A DNA stretch of 64,000 bases. Origin: Sinohyriopsis cumingii (Eukaryota > Mollusca > Bivalvia > Unionida > Unionidae). Positions within the stretch are counted from its first letter, which is position 1. The number at the start of each line of letters is the position of its first letter. Both the position numbers and the translations under genes were made by a program. The notes below the pieces were generated by a model. That model did not search any database, was not told the DNA's origin, and saw nothing but the letters and a program-made list of their open reading frames with translations. Of this stretch, positions 11,200 to 23,439 are shown piece after piece. Location of the stretch: contig CM068825.1 of assembly GCA_028554795.2 (NCBI GenBank), positions 159,833,398-159,897,397 on the forward strand, read 5' to 3'.

Positions 11200-13830
11200 A
11201 TATTTGCGTGCTTACAACGTTGAAAATGAAAGAACTATATAGTTGTATTTTTGACGTTAAAACATATAATTTCTTGAGAACTACCATTTTATGTTTGAGA
11301 AAAAGGAATTTTAAAGATGAGATGGAAGATGCCGAATAGATGCTCTTAGTAAAACGAAATCCAGTTTTTAACGTGTGAGGAATGATCAATGTTTGTGCCT
11401 TCATTGCTTGTCACTCCTAAAACCAAACACATTTCTGCATCGAAAGAATTAAGCACTGGCTCTATAGAAGAAATACGAGCATTCTGTAACCAAGATTAAG
11501 TATCACATGTTGCATTTGCGAGCTAGAACAAATGAATAGAAACAGCATTACAAATCAGAAATTGGAATTATTTTTTCTGAAGAAATTTGACTTGACACCA
11601 TTCACGTCGCTCTGAATTTTTGTCCCCCTTGAGTTCTTGACAACAATAAAAACGAACTGTGTTGCTTTCATAAATCGGGTGATCTATGTAGACAGATCTA
11701 ATAATCAAACATCTTGCAAAAAAGTAAAAAATGTAAACAGGCCATGGCAGTCATTCTGCTCTCTTGCGTTACTGATATTCAAATGATCAAACTATGAAAA
11801 CGAAGTGCATTTAAAAACGATGCTTGGTGTGTTGTGCTCAAGAGTGGGTGTAATCTTCTACTATGTTTGGATTCAGGAGCAAGTCTGGTATATAATAAAA
11901 GAAAGAAAGATTTATTTTCCTGCCTAAATACCTCATATATATTTCATCTTTTGTACCAGAAGAGACTTATTTAAACTCGTGGCTTTGCCACAGGTTAAAA
12001 TAGCACGTGTTATTTACCGCACGATTAGTATTTTAGTACCAATATTAGTACCAATTCTACGATGTATCAACAGATCAACCAGATCTGATTCACACCGGCC
12101 CTTTTTCAGCACATTGTCAAAATGTTTGATCATGTTCCATACATGTTGTGAACGAAATTAAAAAGTCCTCTTATTTAATACCAGAATCGCTAAAATAGCG
12201 TTTACCATCATCATCGAATATGTTATGCTGTATCATCGGTCATATTAGTTCATCTAGTAAATACTTACTTTTTCAGCCTTGTTTTCCTGTGTGCCATATA
12301 ATTATATTCTATCCTTCTTTAAATACGTAAAAAAAAATTGTAGTAAATTTGGCATACGCTGAATAACGTATCGTAAAATATGCACAATATGTTATAGCAA
12401 GCCGTGTTAGGAAAACGGTATTCCCATAAAAAATCTCGTGTTATCTGTCATGGCGGACAAGTAATGTTAGCGTAAGTATACCAATATAATTAACCTTAAT
12501 AGGCATAATGAAACACATAATTCTACTTATGTAGTAGACTTTAACTAAAGTATCTTTTTGTCTTCGACGCTAGTTTTATTTGCTCCATTGCAAGGTATAG
12601 GATCACTTCGCAGCCTCGACTACGTTGAGTTCAGCTATCTGGTATTTACGTTAGCTACGATACTCCATAGATACATATATAAACGATTGAGTATTCCCTC
12701 CACGAACTATGGGTACTAATATCAGTATTAGTATTTACGAAGAAAAACGATATCCTCTATATATTTATATCATGTATTTTTATTTTCAACAAAATTGCAA
12801 TATTTCTTTTATTGAATGAGTATTCTCTTTAATTTGTAAAAGAAGCAATTTTAACGCAGTTTATTATTCAAGTAAAGGGCGGATATAATATAACAATTAC
12901 AAAGTTTGTACAGTTAGATATTGTCTTCTTGCCCTAAGTATAACGGGCTTGCACGCTTGCCGTCTTGTACTTCTGTCTTACACATAATATCCAAGAGCAC
13001 GAACTCTATAATCCATATAATATAAGAAGCGAAAATTAATCTGAAACTTAATTCTTAATTACTAGTTTTAAAATAACTAATTCAAAGGAACATGAATACG
13101 GATCAGCATTTGGTTCTCCGTGAAATCGAACCGTTTCAGATGAGTTACCTAGGTTTTCTAGAAATACTAAATTTTGGACGACGAAAAAAACTATTTAAAC
13201 CTACTATGATCATTACAGAGAAGACGTGATCAAAGTAAATCCTCCTTTTCTTGCTAAATCTCAATTTTGTGCCACAAAATGCCTAGGACACAAGTGTAAT
13301 ACATTATTGTCCTATAAATTCTATTTGAGCTTTTAATATCTAAATTGTGACCATAAAATTGATATAATGTATAACTTTTAATACTGAAGCAAACCAAAGC
13401 AATTTAAAATACACAAGGGACTAAAACACTGTTTACGTTTGCTCCAAGAACATTTGGTTGAGGAGGAAACACGTGACAATTTGTATCATTGCAACGGCGA
13501 TCAATACGCCTCTTGGCTGATACCATAAAAAGCTTCGGTAGTTGTCTCCCTTAGGCTGAACACGCACTGTCGCAACCGCTAATGATATAACAATGTAATT
13601 AGAGGTTTCAGTTGCGACCCCGAATAATACATCAAAACTTAGTATGCAGCTTTCTAACTGCAAAAAAGAATGCTCAGCAAGCTGACATAGTTACAGGGCT
13701 ATGCATGTACATGGGCTTAGGAATCAAACATGATATATTACTTACTCAACTGACTCCACTAAGCTATTCTGATGAATTGGAACTCCCCATATCAGCTTCA
13801 GAGTAGGTTACTTCTCCCGTTGGTATCAGC
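11200..13830. other. Spacer, no gene recognised
   Basis: Only short frames of 60-76 codons. AGTACCAATATTAGTACC near 12035 and a loosely inverted GGTACTAATATCAGTATTAG near 12710 might be decayed inverted repeats about 700 bp apart, but the match is too weak to call an element. Confidence 0.4.
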
Positions 13831-13875
13831 AGCCCCGGATGACCGAGTGGTCTAAGGCGCTCGCCTTTACAGATA

Positions 13876-13910
<35 letters not shown>

Positions 13911-14040
13911 ACCTCTGTACGCGTGAGTTCGAGTCTTGGCGAGACCAACGTGGGTATGTGAGAAAGCTGGTCAGTAGTTTCCCGTGGGTCGTTGGTTCTT
14001 CCGGGGACTTGAGGCTAAGAGATCGTAGCCAATATTTCTA
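13831..14040 (+). mobile_element. tRNA-Leu-like SINE (family B), with CA repeat in head
   Basis: The head GATGACCGAGTGGTCTAAGG is a tRNA-Leu-type D-arm/A-box sequence; the B box GTGAGTTCGAGTCTTGGCG lies near 13922. The body contains GTGGGTATGTGAGAAAGCTG and CCCGTGGGTCGTTGGTTCTTC. A CA microsatellite of about 36 bp (13872-13908) sits where the other copies have ATCACTACCATCTCACC, so the anticodon-arm region has been replaced or expanded. Three more copies lie at 47275, 49089 and 52208. Confidence 0.85.
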
Positions 14041-14044
14041 CAAA

Positions 14045-15890
14045 TAAAATTAATCAGTTCTGATATTTAACAGTATGACGATTTTATTTATTTCACTATT
14101 TGTATGGAACATCTTCAACCGTTTTAATGATATGCTGAAAAAGTTCTACTGATACATATAGGCTCATTTTAGTTGTCTGTCCGCGAAGTAGGGGTACTTA
14201 TATCATGCCACACTATTTTGACACTGCTATGTTTTAACACAGTGTCATTAACTCACAGTTCTCGAGAGACGTGAGTCTCAATATCACAACCTGTACATGT
14301 GTTTGCACTGATCAACATCAAGTAATGCACGCAGAACATCTGTTTGGAAAATCTTATCATTATCAGTTGTGAAACGAATGAAAGATAGATAACATTAATC
14401 AAATCCATTTTACTAATTCTCAATATACTGCCCGCCACGTGCTGAAAAATAAATGGTCTTCATATCCAGAAATATATATAAAAAAATTGGACATAATTAG
14501 TTCGGGTTAGAAGGATATAGATATGGTCATATGCGGCTTTCAGTCTGTCTTTATATTCACTCATCAAGGCCAGAAACACGATTTTTCTTTGAGCCCTTTA
14601 TCAAAGGTAGACTTGAAATGAAGTGGACAGGGGCTTGCTCTTTATTTTGGGTCACAAGGAGAAAATGCATATCCACATCACGAACAATTGCATGCACACT
14701 GTCTGCTTTTCGTACGGATATGTGATGAACACCTACCATAGCATGCAGACCTTTTCGACTCGAGTAGATTGACATCCCTTTTGGGGTCACTGGGTTGAGG
14801 TTCAAAGTCAAGGTCTCAGATAATATTATTGGATAGCATGTTTTCTACATGACTGAAGGATAAGCATTAAAGATGTTGTCCCCACCTGACTGCTGTTGTT
14901 TTTGTTGTCGTTATTAACGTTTTTGTCGGATTTTCGGAAGGTTTTGTTTTTCTTAAAACCTATTTCATTTGGGGTTGCAACATACAATGTGATCAAACTA
15001 TTATACCACTGAGCATGATCATCACCAACGCCATTTACAGGGTTAGGGGTTGCACGCGCAAACCTTAATTAAACACTGTATCATATCATTATGGGTTGCC
15101 GTACTCGATGATGCAAACGTTATGTGTCGTCAGGTAGTTTTGATTTATATAGGAGTTGCTAATATTGGTGTATATTTTAATTTCTAAATCACACAACATT
15201 TTTAGACTGTAGGGAAAAAAAGTCTAACAAAATGTATTACTCACCACTTCTACATAATTTTAAAGAAATCGCCAAGTGTCGTGGTGTTTATGCGGAAAGA
15301 TGTCTTTTAATATGTATTAACTTTTATTTCCCAAATTCCATTTGGAAAGAAATGTGTTCTATTTTAAACACAGTGTGTACATTACTTAATTATGCTGTAT
15401 TACTCCTCCTCGTTATGGGGCAATCTTCAATTCACTCTTATATTGTATCCGATGCAAGTGACCTGCTTCGGAGAAGATAAAGACTAATGTACATATCCTT
15501 ATTCCTTATCTCCAGCATTATAAGTGAGGAAAACATTAGATATTCATTCATTTAGAAATCAAACCCCATGGAAAGAACGAAACTGTAGAGCGGAACCTTG
15601 ATCATATGTAAGTAGCACAGAGAGAATATTCCGCTGCGTAAGACACGCATCCTTGACGCTGGCAATGGAATAATACTGATTTTTTTCATGCTGCATTCAC
15701 AAGGATTTCTTTTGGATTACTTTGGAACTACAATCCTTACAGTCGCCATCTATGGTGAACAGCATCCATTCTTTTACGCAATGTATCATTTGTACAACTA
15801 GTTTGAATGGCATCGAAAAAATGACGAAATTTTATATTCTGTCCCCACTCACCTAGAAAATGAAGTCAATATCGTCTTATTATTATTATT
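14045..15890. other. Spacer, no gene recognised
   Basis: Short frames only (for example 82 codons near 15232, unrecognised). No repeat structure noted before the TA tract. Confidence 0.45.
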
Positions 15891-15893
15891 TTT

Positions 15894-15895
<2 letters not shown>

Positions 15896-15968
<73 letters not shown>
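15896..15968. repeat. (AT)n microsatellite
   Basis: Pure AT repeat of about 36 units, preceded by a short TTATTATT run. Confidence 0.97.
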
Positions 15969-15969
<1 letters not shown>

Positions 15970-15970
<1 letters not shown>

Positions 15971-16875
15971 CATCGTGTTTTATTACCAGCTATTCTGACA
16001 TCTTTTACTACAGTGATAGAATTTTCAGAGGCCTGTAATAGTTAAATCCAACCACGCATCGTTGATTAATGACCAAACTGAGGATATCGCGGTGAATATC
16101 TTATTTTAAACAACTGTGTCCTTGAATAGGTTTGTATCAAGGATCTCATCTGCAAACTTCATTTCACTGCCAGTACCTTAAATGATCTAGGTTGATTCGT
16201 ATCAGTTTTACGCTTGCTCATCAAAGCAAGAATCCTATCGGCTTCTAGGGTTTGTGTACACGCCTAACAAAATGGTTGTTGACAATCATTCAGTTTTAAT
16301 GTTCATAAATTAATGTATCTCGAACTTGTTGTGGTGTTTAGTACCAGACACCCACACTGTATATATTTTGTAGTAGTTGATAGTGTGTTCGATACAATCT
16401 ACTCTATTGAAAGTCACTGGAGTGGTAATTAAATATTTTAATGCATCGTGTTTTTGGAATAGATCACAACTTAAATCTCCTGAGACCCGTGTTTTAAGTC
16501 ACATCATAATCTGGTGATTAAGGACATATTTAGACAGCGTCGTGTGCAAAAATATATTTTCACCAGTAAACCTATAAATGATATGGTGCAATATTAGGAG
16601 AGCGGCAGAAAAATAATTAAAGCTAGTGAAAGTGGAAAAAGTCTTCAATTCAACAGAAAAAGGCTTTCAGGCACGGTTGAAAATATGAAGGAATGTCGAA
16701 GTTTTTGTTTTTTAAACAGACAATGCAAATTGTAACTGCAAAGTGCGTACATTGTGACAGTTCTTCCTGGCATTTCAAGCTTCCTTGAACATTCCTTAGG
16801 AATACTTATCATTATGTATTGATTTAAAATAGAGGCAAACTTTATGTTAATCAATTCAACTATGCGTTTAAGGAA
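15970..16875. other. Spacer, possible decayed LINE 5' part
   Basis: I could not find an endonuclease domain upstream of the LINE that becomes recognisable at about 16880. Some of this interval may be decayed LINE 5' sequence, but no motif supports that. Confidence 0.35.
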
Positions 16876-16879
16876 TAAC

Positions 16880-19800
16880 AACCAAATTATTCAATTCTCA
16901 ACCTTGTTTATTTCTTGTAAAAATGCAATGATTCGCCCAAGCGATAAACCGTGGTTTGAAATCCAGTTAAGAAAAATCATAAGCAAGAGGGACACAACAC
17001 GCAAATGTGCCTTCAGTCGTGGTAGGCCAATCGACTAGAATAAATTCAAGCAAATCAGGAATAAAATAATTTTAAAAAAAACATGAAAAAATGTGGTAAG
17101 GAGTAATAAATTGATATTAGTAATGCTCATTTTTCAGATACTGAGAAAAATGCTCCGAATTTTTTTTTTAAATTACAAAATTACTTTTGAAAGCGATAAA
17201 TCCTTTAAATTCTATTCCACCACTTAAAGTTACAAGAAATAATGCTTCGGTTTGCATATATGATGAAAATATGGCCACCTTAATTAGCAGTTTTCTTCAG
17301 TTTCAACTGTTAGTGATAGTAATGTGTCTCTCCTTGTTTTTCAAAAAGCCTGCTCTGATACCCTAAACGGAATTACTAGCACTGAAAAAAAATCAAAGAT
17401 GGTGTATGTCATAGAATAATTAAAGGCTCAATGAAATAATAGTTTCACCATTAACATTTCTTTTTAATCGAACGTCGAAGGAAATAAAACTTCCAGATAA
17501 ATGGAAACTTGCACACATTCTTCCCATTCCCAAAAAATGGTAATTTACATGAGGTGCCCAATTATAGATCAGTCTCTGTTCAGCTGTGTCGCACACATTT
17601 TGAAAGATGCATTTTTAAACAAGTGTATAATTTTTTCATAAAAACTTTCGTTTCTTTATAAATATAAATCAGGATTCCTTCGTGGTTGCTGTTTTTCCGT
17701 TTTTAGAACAGCATCATAGTATACGTAAATCACTGGAACAATCTCAATAATTTTGTATTGTATTTTGTGATTTATCAAACGTTTTCGATCAGATCTGGTA
17801 CAAAGGCTTACCATTTAAATTAAACAAATAGTGTTTCTGGTAATATGATAAAATGGTTTGAAAATTATCTAAGTAATAGAAGAAGAAAAAAATGGTTCTT
17901 TTGCACGATACCTATTCACGTGAAATGATTATAAATGCTGGTGTGCCACAAGGATCCGTGCTTGGACCGCTCTTGTTTCTAATTTATGTAAACGATCTTG
18001 CCAATGGTATAAGCTCTTTCACCCGTCTCTTTCCATATGACTCATCTCTGCATTATGTATCCCCTTACTGTGCTGAAATAGAGCTTGTCTTGAATAATGA
18101 TCTAATAAAGCTACATTAAAAGTCCATGCAATGGCTCTTAAAAATTAATCCAGCGAAAGTGAATATGTTTTTCACGAGCAAGAACGTAACAAACAAATAT
18201 TCCATAACTGTTTTTGTAAATACTGATTTTGAGTATGTAGATTCTCGTTCCATCTAGGACTATTACTTTCGTCAAATACCAAATGGTTTTGTCACATTGA
18301 TAGCATTTCATAAGCAGCATCATCTCGAACAGTCAATTTTCGAGAACTAAAAAACAAACTTCGCAGGCAAATTTTATTATAACTATATACAATTTGTAGC
18401 ATGCCAATTTTTGAATATGCCAGTGTAGTCGGGGATAGATGCTCGTTGATCGATTCAGACAAACTGGGAAAGTAGTTACAGGACTTCCAAAATATACTAG
18501 TAGGCAATCTCTATTTTGAAAGGGGGTGAGAAAGTCTGCAGTCTTTACAAAGGAAACAAAATAAATTAACACTCTAGGGGACGTCCATTAATTATGTCAA
18601 CAATTTGTAGGCAATTTTTTAGCCCCCCCCCCCCCCGTCAACAACTGTCAAACTTTCAGTGCCCCCCCCCCCACAGCAATTTTACAGCACATGCAAATGG
18701 GGGGGGGGGGGGGGCATTTGCCTGAAATGAACAAGAGTCTGTTATCAAAGTGTACAATATTTGTAAGGCATTAAGGTTACTGCATCTGGTTGAAGAAGTT
18801 GTATGCTTGTGTAGGCTACATCATTTATTTTATGTATTATGTTAAAGATGACTGTAAAATAGTCAAAATCTTAAGTTTCCTACGCTCAGTTATCCATCCT
18901 TGGAGGGATAGCTCATGGACTTCAATATATATAGCATCTATACATATAACATAGATACTATTTAATAGAAGTCCATGGATAGCTATACTATTTAGATGTC
19001 TATGGCTCAGGGCAGTCTTTGAATTTAGTAACAGCTTCCCTTAAAAATCTGTCTACAGTCTACAAGCTACATTGAATAAAAATAAAATATGATGATGCAA
19101 GACTATGACTTCCTTGGCAAGAGCTCAACCGGTTTAGGATTAAACTGGTGGGCTGTTGACGGGAGAGCGAGTGTGTGCCATCGACTAATTTCCTATTTTT
19201 TTTGATTTACTACATTTATTGTAAAAAATAACAATGTTGACGTCAATTTATCTTGAACTCCCCCTACCCCATGTCAACAATTGTCAAACGTCTTCAAACA
19301 CCCTCCCCCCATTTTGTTGACATAATTAATGGACGACCCCTAGTCTACAAAATCAAAACAAGCAAAACTCCTGACTATCTAAAAAGTTACTCCCTCCCCC
19401 TGTGTCTACACAAACCAATTATAGGCTTCGACGTTCAAATAATATAATCGTTTACAATATTAGGCTAAATTCTAAAAAGCCATCTTTAATATCACTAACA
19501 GTGTGGAAATATCTTGAACAGGATACTTAGCGTTGCATATCTTACGGTTTTTTGAAAAAGTGTTTATTGTCCAAATATTGCTTCTTGTAAAATGCCTAGC
19601 TTTAGTCATCCAACCCTAGATATTACCCATACTAGATTAAGATATAATGTCAGCTCAATTAGAACTGATCTTTACCTGGTTCAACTTGTCGACAGCCCTT
19701 TTTATTCCTTCGGTGGAATTGAAACCACCATGCCCTTCCTCGTTTTCTGACCTAAGTATAGTCAGCAACGAACTGGTGAGAAAATTACACTCAGTGACAT

Positions 19801-19930
19801 ATCCATCTGTTTGCTTGGATTTACTGCTTTGGGGAAAGGATGATGCATATGAAAAATAAATAATTCTACAATATGTATGCAAATATAAAATACCGGACGA
19901 TTTCAATAGCTTACTCGTAAATGCTGTCAT
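16880..19930 (+). mobile_element. Decayed non-LTR retrotransposon (CR1/Jockey-like LINE)
   Basis: Plus-strand remains of an ORF2. In order: the endonuclease-RT linker (IRPSDKPWFEIQLRKIISKR, about 16950); KLPDKWKLAHILPIPKK near 17490; an ENYLSNRR block near 17860; the RT core NAGVPQGSVLGPLLFLIYVN near 17940, with the next catalytic box read as FPYD rather than FADD; WLLKINPAK near 18130; PIFEYASVV near 18400; YKIKTSKTPDYLKSYSLP near 19350; and the C-terminal THTRLRYNVSSIRTDLYLVQ plus a Cys-poor remnant of the usual zinc-knuckle tail near 19630. Frame changes and stops are frequent (for example in-frame stops near 17040 and 19750, and several frame shifts between 17100 and 17880), so it is dead. 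A 764-bp DNA element splits it at 18575. It ends near a CT tract. Confidence 0.88.
18577..19340. mobile_element. 764-bp TIR element (MITE) nested in the LINE
   Basis: Terminal inverted repeats of 27 bp with one mismatch: GGGGACGTCCATTAATTATG... at 18577-18603 and its inverse ending ...CATAATTAATGGACGACCCC at 19314-19340. A TA dinucleotide flanks each end (18575-18576 and 19341-19342). Taking out the element plus one TA restores the LINE reading across the junction (INTL then VYKIKTSK), which independently fixes the ends. The interior has no coding frame, holds C9-C13 and G-rich runs next to GTCAACAACTGTCAAACT-type motifs near both ends, and has an internal inverted pair (TGGACTTC... / ...GAAGTCCA near 18918 and 18970). 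TA duplications fit Tc1/mariner-type transposition, but the family is not established. Confidence 0.88.
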
Positions 19931-19932
19931 TG

Positions 19933-19935
<3 letters not shown>

Positions 19936-19968
<33 letters not shown>
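19936..19968. repeat. (CT)n microsatellite
   Basis: CT repeat of about 17 units at the 3' boundary of the LINE remnant. Confidence 0.95.
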
Positions 19969-19973
<5 letters not shown>

Positions 19974-20076
19974 TTTATCAATTCTCATTATTACTCACTG
20001 TAATGTTGAAATATATTGTAATACTTGTATAATGATAATTTAAGTTTTTAGAACTTGTGCCAATCCCATATACAGT

Positions 20077-20242
20077 ATGTACGTATGTATGTATGTATGT
20101 ATGTATGGATGGATGGATGGATGGATGTATGCATGCATGCATGTACGTACGTACGTACGTACGTACGTACGTATGTATGCATGTATGTATGTATGTATGT
20201 ATGTATGTATGTATGTATGTATGTATGTATGTATGTACGTAT
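20077..20242. repeat. Mixed ATGT / ATGG / ACGT tetranucleotide array
   Basis: About 165 bp of tetranucleotides that change type along the array: GTAT, then GGAT, GCAT, a self-complementary ACGT block (about 20143-20172), then GTAT again. It creates spurious Tyr-Val-Cys-Met frames of 73-109 codons in all three plus frames. Confidence 0.95.
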
Positions 20243-20377
20243 GGGGGGGATTCCTTACTACCCCATTCTTTTATATGATCTCTTTACTGTTGCTCGTCTG
20301 TGCATATGTGTTTGTCTTTGTTCTTTGTTTATTTTTTCGTAAACTGAAACCTTTAAATATTTTAGCATCATTATACG

Positions 20378-20651
20378 CAGGGCCGTCGCAGGTTTGCCTT
20401 CGATGAAACGGCGTCCAGGGCAAGCATCACCTTCGCCCCTCCCCCCCCCCCTCGAAAAAAACACAAACTCTTCATTTTTCAAATTTAATAATATTTATTA
20501 GAATAATAACTAAACTTAGGTATTTTAATTAAAATCTGTACATTCAAATTAAAAGACAATACAAATATGATCAGAAATATGGCATCCCTCCCCCACCCGG
20601 GTTTGGCGCCCCCGGCGGTCGCCCGTATCACCCACCCTTACGACGTTCCTG
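20378..20651. mobile_element. Small hAT-like MITE, 274 bp
   Basis: The ends are imperfect inverted repeats: CAGGGCCGTCGCAGG at the left against the inverse of CCTTACGACGTTCCTG at the right. The flanking octamers ATTATACG and ATGGTACT agree at 5 of 8 positions, as a decayed 8-bp hAT duplication would. The interior is C-rich (CCCCTCCCCCC and CGCCCCCGGCGGTCGCCCG), unlike its surroundings. No coding capacity. Confidence 0.5.
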
Positions 20652-20659
20652 ATGGTACT

Positions 20660-22990
20660 TAAAGTCCAAAACGTAGCAACTGGAGATTCTATCCATAGCT
20701 GAGAGTTTCTTTGAGAGATATTGAGGTGAATGTTCAGAATATCATCACTGGTAATAAATGTCAAAAGGAATATCGAAAAGCTTCTTCCTTTTATGAAGAC
20801 ATTACCGTCATTTCAGATAAATAACCGATATTGCGTGACACGTGAGACTGGTTTCATTCGTAGTGAGTGCGTGACTTTACCCTATCATGTCGGAAACTTC
20901 TGCACCCTGCAATTTTCTGTTAAAAAGATAGCGACTATTTGGGTTCCCTTATAGTTGAAGCATAAAACTAAATTTCACCGTTGACCTAACGAAGAACTAA
21001 CGTACCTGAAAACAGTGTTATTAGCCGAGGAAATTCATATCTCCTTGGGGAACCTGATGATATTGAATGACAAGATCAAGTTTTGTGTCTGCATTTAAAA
21101 CGCTACATCTGGAGAGAGCAAATCGCTCAGAGGTTTTTGTCAATATTTAACATATATAGCCAATAATTATATTTTATCAGACAAAACGCAAAATTTTAAA
21201 TAAGATGCATGAATAACAGATTAATAATGATCTGTTGTAAAGGTTGGACGACAGATCCGCTAAAAGTTCACTTCAGCCAAATTATTAATTATTATATAAT
21301 TAAAATAGATGGGCTAATTTTTGAACGTATCAAGAAAATGCATCAATTTGTTGCCTATCAGGTAAAGCATGTATACAATATTTGCCACAAAAATGTCTAT
21401 GTGTTGGTTTTGTATCGTTTGTCATTTTATTCTAGCTATCGATCAATCGACCGATAGATCGATGGAAAAATACCATAAGGACAGTTTGTTATATGCAAAT
21501 AGTTATAAACTTTATGGAAAATGTTTTCAATAATGAACTTTGTAAACCTTGTGAAATCTGAAAATAAATAAAAGTCCAAAACTTACATTCTGAAAGAAAA
21601 AAAATGCTAAAAACTAAAGAGTTTACTACTTTAATTTGAGAGTGAAGTGTAATTGTATTTCTGGGTTAACCTACGACATTAAAATAGAACAAAAAAGTGT
21701 ACTACTGCCACAAAAGCGCCTTACTACTGACAGCTAATTACATATTGTACTATACTATAAATCACTGTTATCTTTGAATTTCCCTGTCACACTGTGATAT
21801 TTTACCTGGTCATGACTTGTCTAATCAAGCATTCCTCTACAATGATGTCGTGTCTCTTTGAGCATGATTAGTTGTCGGACTTTAACTGCACTAATTTACG
21901 AAGATACAATCATGTACGTGGCACCCCGAGGTGTTACCCATAACATCACCGCCGTTTTCATCGAGTATCTGACCTCATAGCTTGAAGGTCTCCGTCATTC
22001 GTTTCTCCACTCTATTATCTGAATAAGAAATAATTAATTTTTGATCCCTGGTGCCGGAGCATTTGAGACGGCTGGCCACTCTGGATTCACTTTTATAGCA
22101 GTGAGATGAAGTGAAAGAAGTGAATGAAAAGATCTTATTGAATACAAGAAAGATTGTGAAAGTGTTCGAGTTCAAAGATGATATCCAAATTTTCAATAAG
22201 GCTGTTGACCCCAGGTCTGACCCGGTAACCTCACACGTTTCATCAGGGAAAAAAGGACTTTTCTTTACTCTACCCGTACACGGCATGGTTTGCACTTCTG
22301 GTCCATGTTGGTGTGAGAACATCTTTATATTGTATAGTTAGGCGCCTTAGGTGGACACGGAAAGAAAGAACACCATCGCTGCACGATATATTCGGCTAAT
22401 AAGGAGGTCATACTGATTACTTGGAGATTCTGATACTATCATGCTATAACAAAAACACAATGAAAGAGCTAAACACTAAATGTCAAGTTGAAATGGTAAC
22501 GATAAAATTCGTGCATCTTGATTATAACGCAGATTTGCATAAGCGTTTTCATTCTAAAGGCAAAAAAGACAAGAATATCAATAATTGGTCTTAGATGGGA
22601 CAAGCAAACGAAATATAAGTTGCAAATGTAGATTGTAAGTAAGGAAAATGTATATACATTCCGGGTAATACCGAGATACATACATTCAGGCAACATTAAT
22701 GACAATCATTTTCATTCTTGACGGCTATTTTGGACGATATTTTGATAATAATTACAAATGTGTTTATGTGTAACCCGGCAACGATTTGATTCATTGGATG
22801 TTGATATTCATTTCCAATCCGCTTTTCCGTGCTGCTAAAGGAGCCATATGAGGCTTTTGACAAGAAAAGTAGATATCGTATCATTTTGGGATACGACTTT
22901 ACAATCAAAGGAGATGGGTGATTTTTGTTTTGAATCACAGGTTTTATTCAAGAACAAAGGCAATAAACCCACTACAGTACAATCTTGCAA
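20660..22990. other. Spacer, no gene recognised
   Basis: Overlapping antisense frames of 115 and 76 codons near 21975-22341 match no domain I know. CGATCAATCGACCGATAGATCGATGG near 21438 is a short imperfect palindromic run. Confidence 0.4.
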
Positions 22991-23009
22991 ACGGCATGCT
23001 AATATTTTT

Positions 23010-23430
23010 GGGACAATGTTGTGGTACTAATTGCTTGGTTACAGTCAATCATGTCAAACAGTAGATTTCAATGATCGGGACGATGTTGTGGTACTAGAGG
23101 CCCGGTTACAATAAATCATTAAACGGCAAGTTAATATTGTCCGGACAATGTTGTGGTACTAGAGGCCCGGTTACAATAAATCATTAGACGGCAAGTTAAT
23201 ATTGTCCGGACAATGTTGTGGTGCTAGAGGCCCGGTTACAATAATTCATTAAACTGCAAGTTAATATTGACCGGACAATGTTGTGGTACTAGAGGCCCGG
23301 TTACAATAAATCATTAAACGGCAAGTTAAAATTGTCCGGACAATGTTGTGGTACTAGAGGCCTGGTTACAATAAATCATTAAACGGCAAGTTAATATTGT
23401 CCGGACAATGTTGTGGTACTAGAGGCCTGA
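23010..23430. repeat. 65-bp tandem array, about 6.5 units
   Basis: The unit contains GTCCGGACAATGTTGTGGTA and a GAGGCCCGGTTACAATAAATC block. The period is 65 bp (23139 to 23204). The first unit is the most diverged and the last five nearly identical, the usual picture of growth from one side. Confidence 0.93.
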
Positions 23431-23439
23431 TCCCGAAAC

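Noticed and set aside
12018-12745. Loosely inverted AGTACC / GGTACT stretches as possible MITE ends
   Set aside because: Match is short and interrupted, and no target duplication could be seen.
20055-20406. Three overlapping Tyr-Val-Cys-Met frames up to 109 codons
   Set aside because: Produced by the ATGT tetranucleotide repeat, open in all three frames.
23010-23430. CRISPR-like regular repeats
   Set aside because: The 65-bp units are contiguous with no unique spacers, and the genome is eukaryotic; it is a minisatellite.
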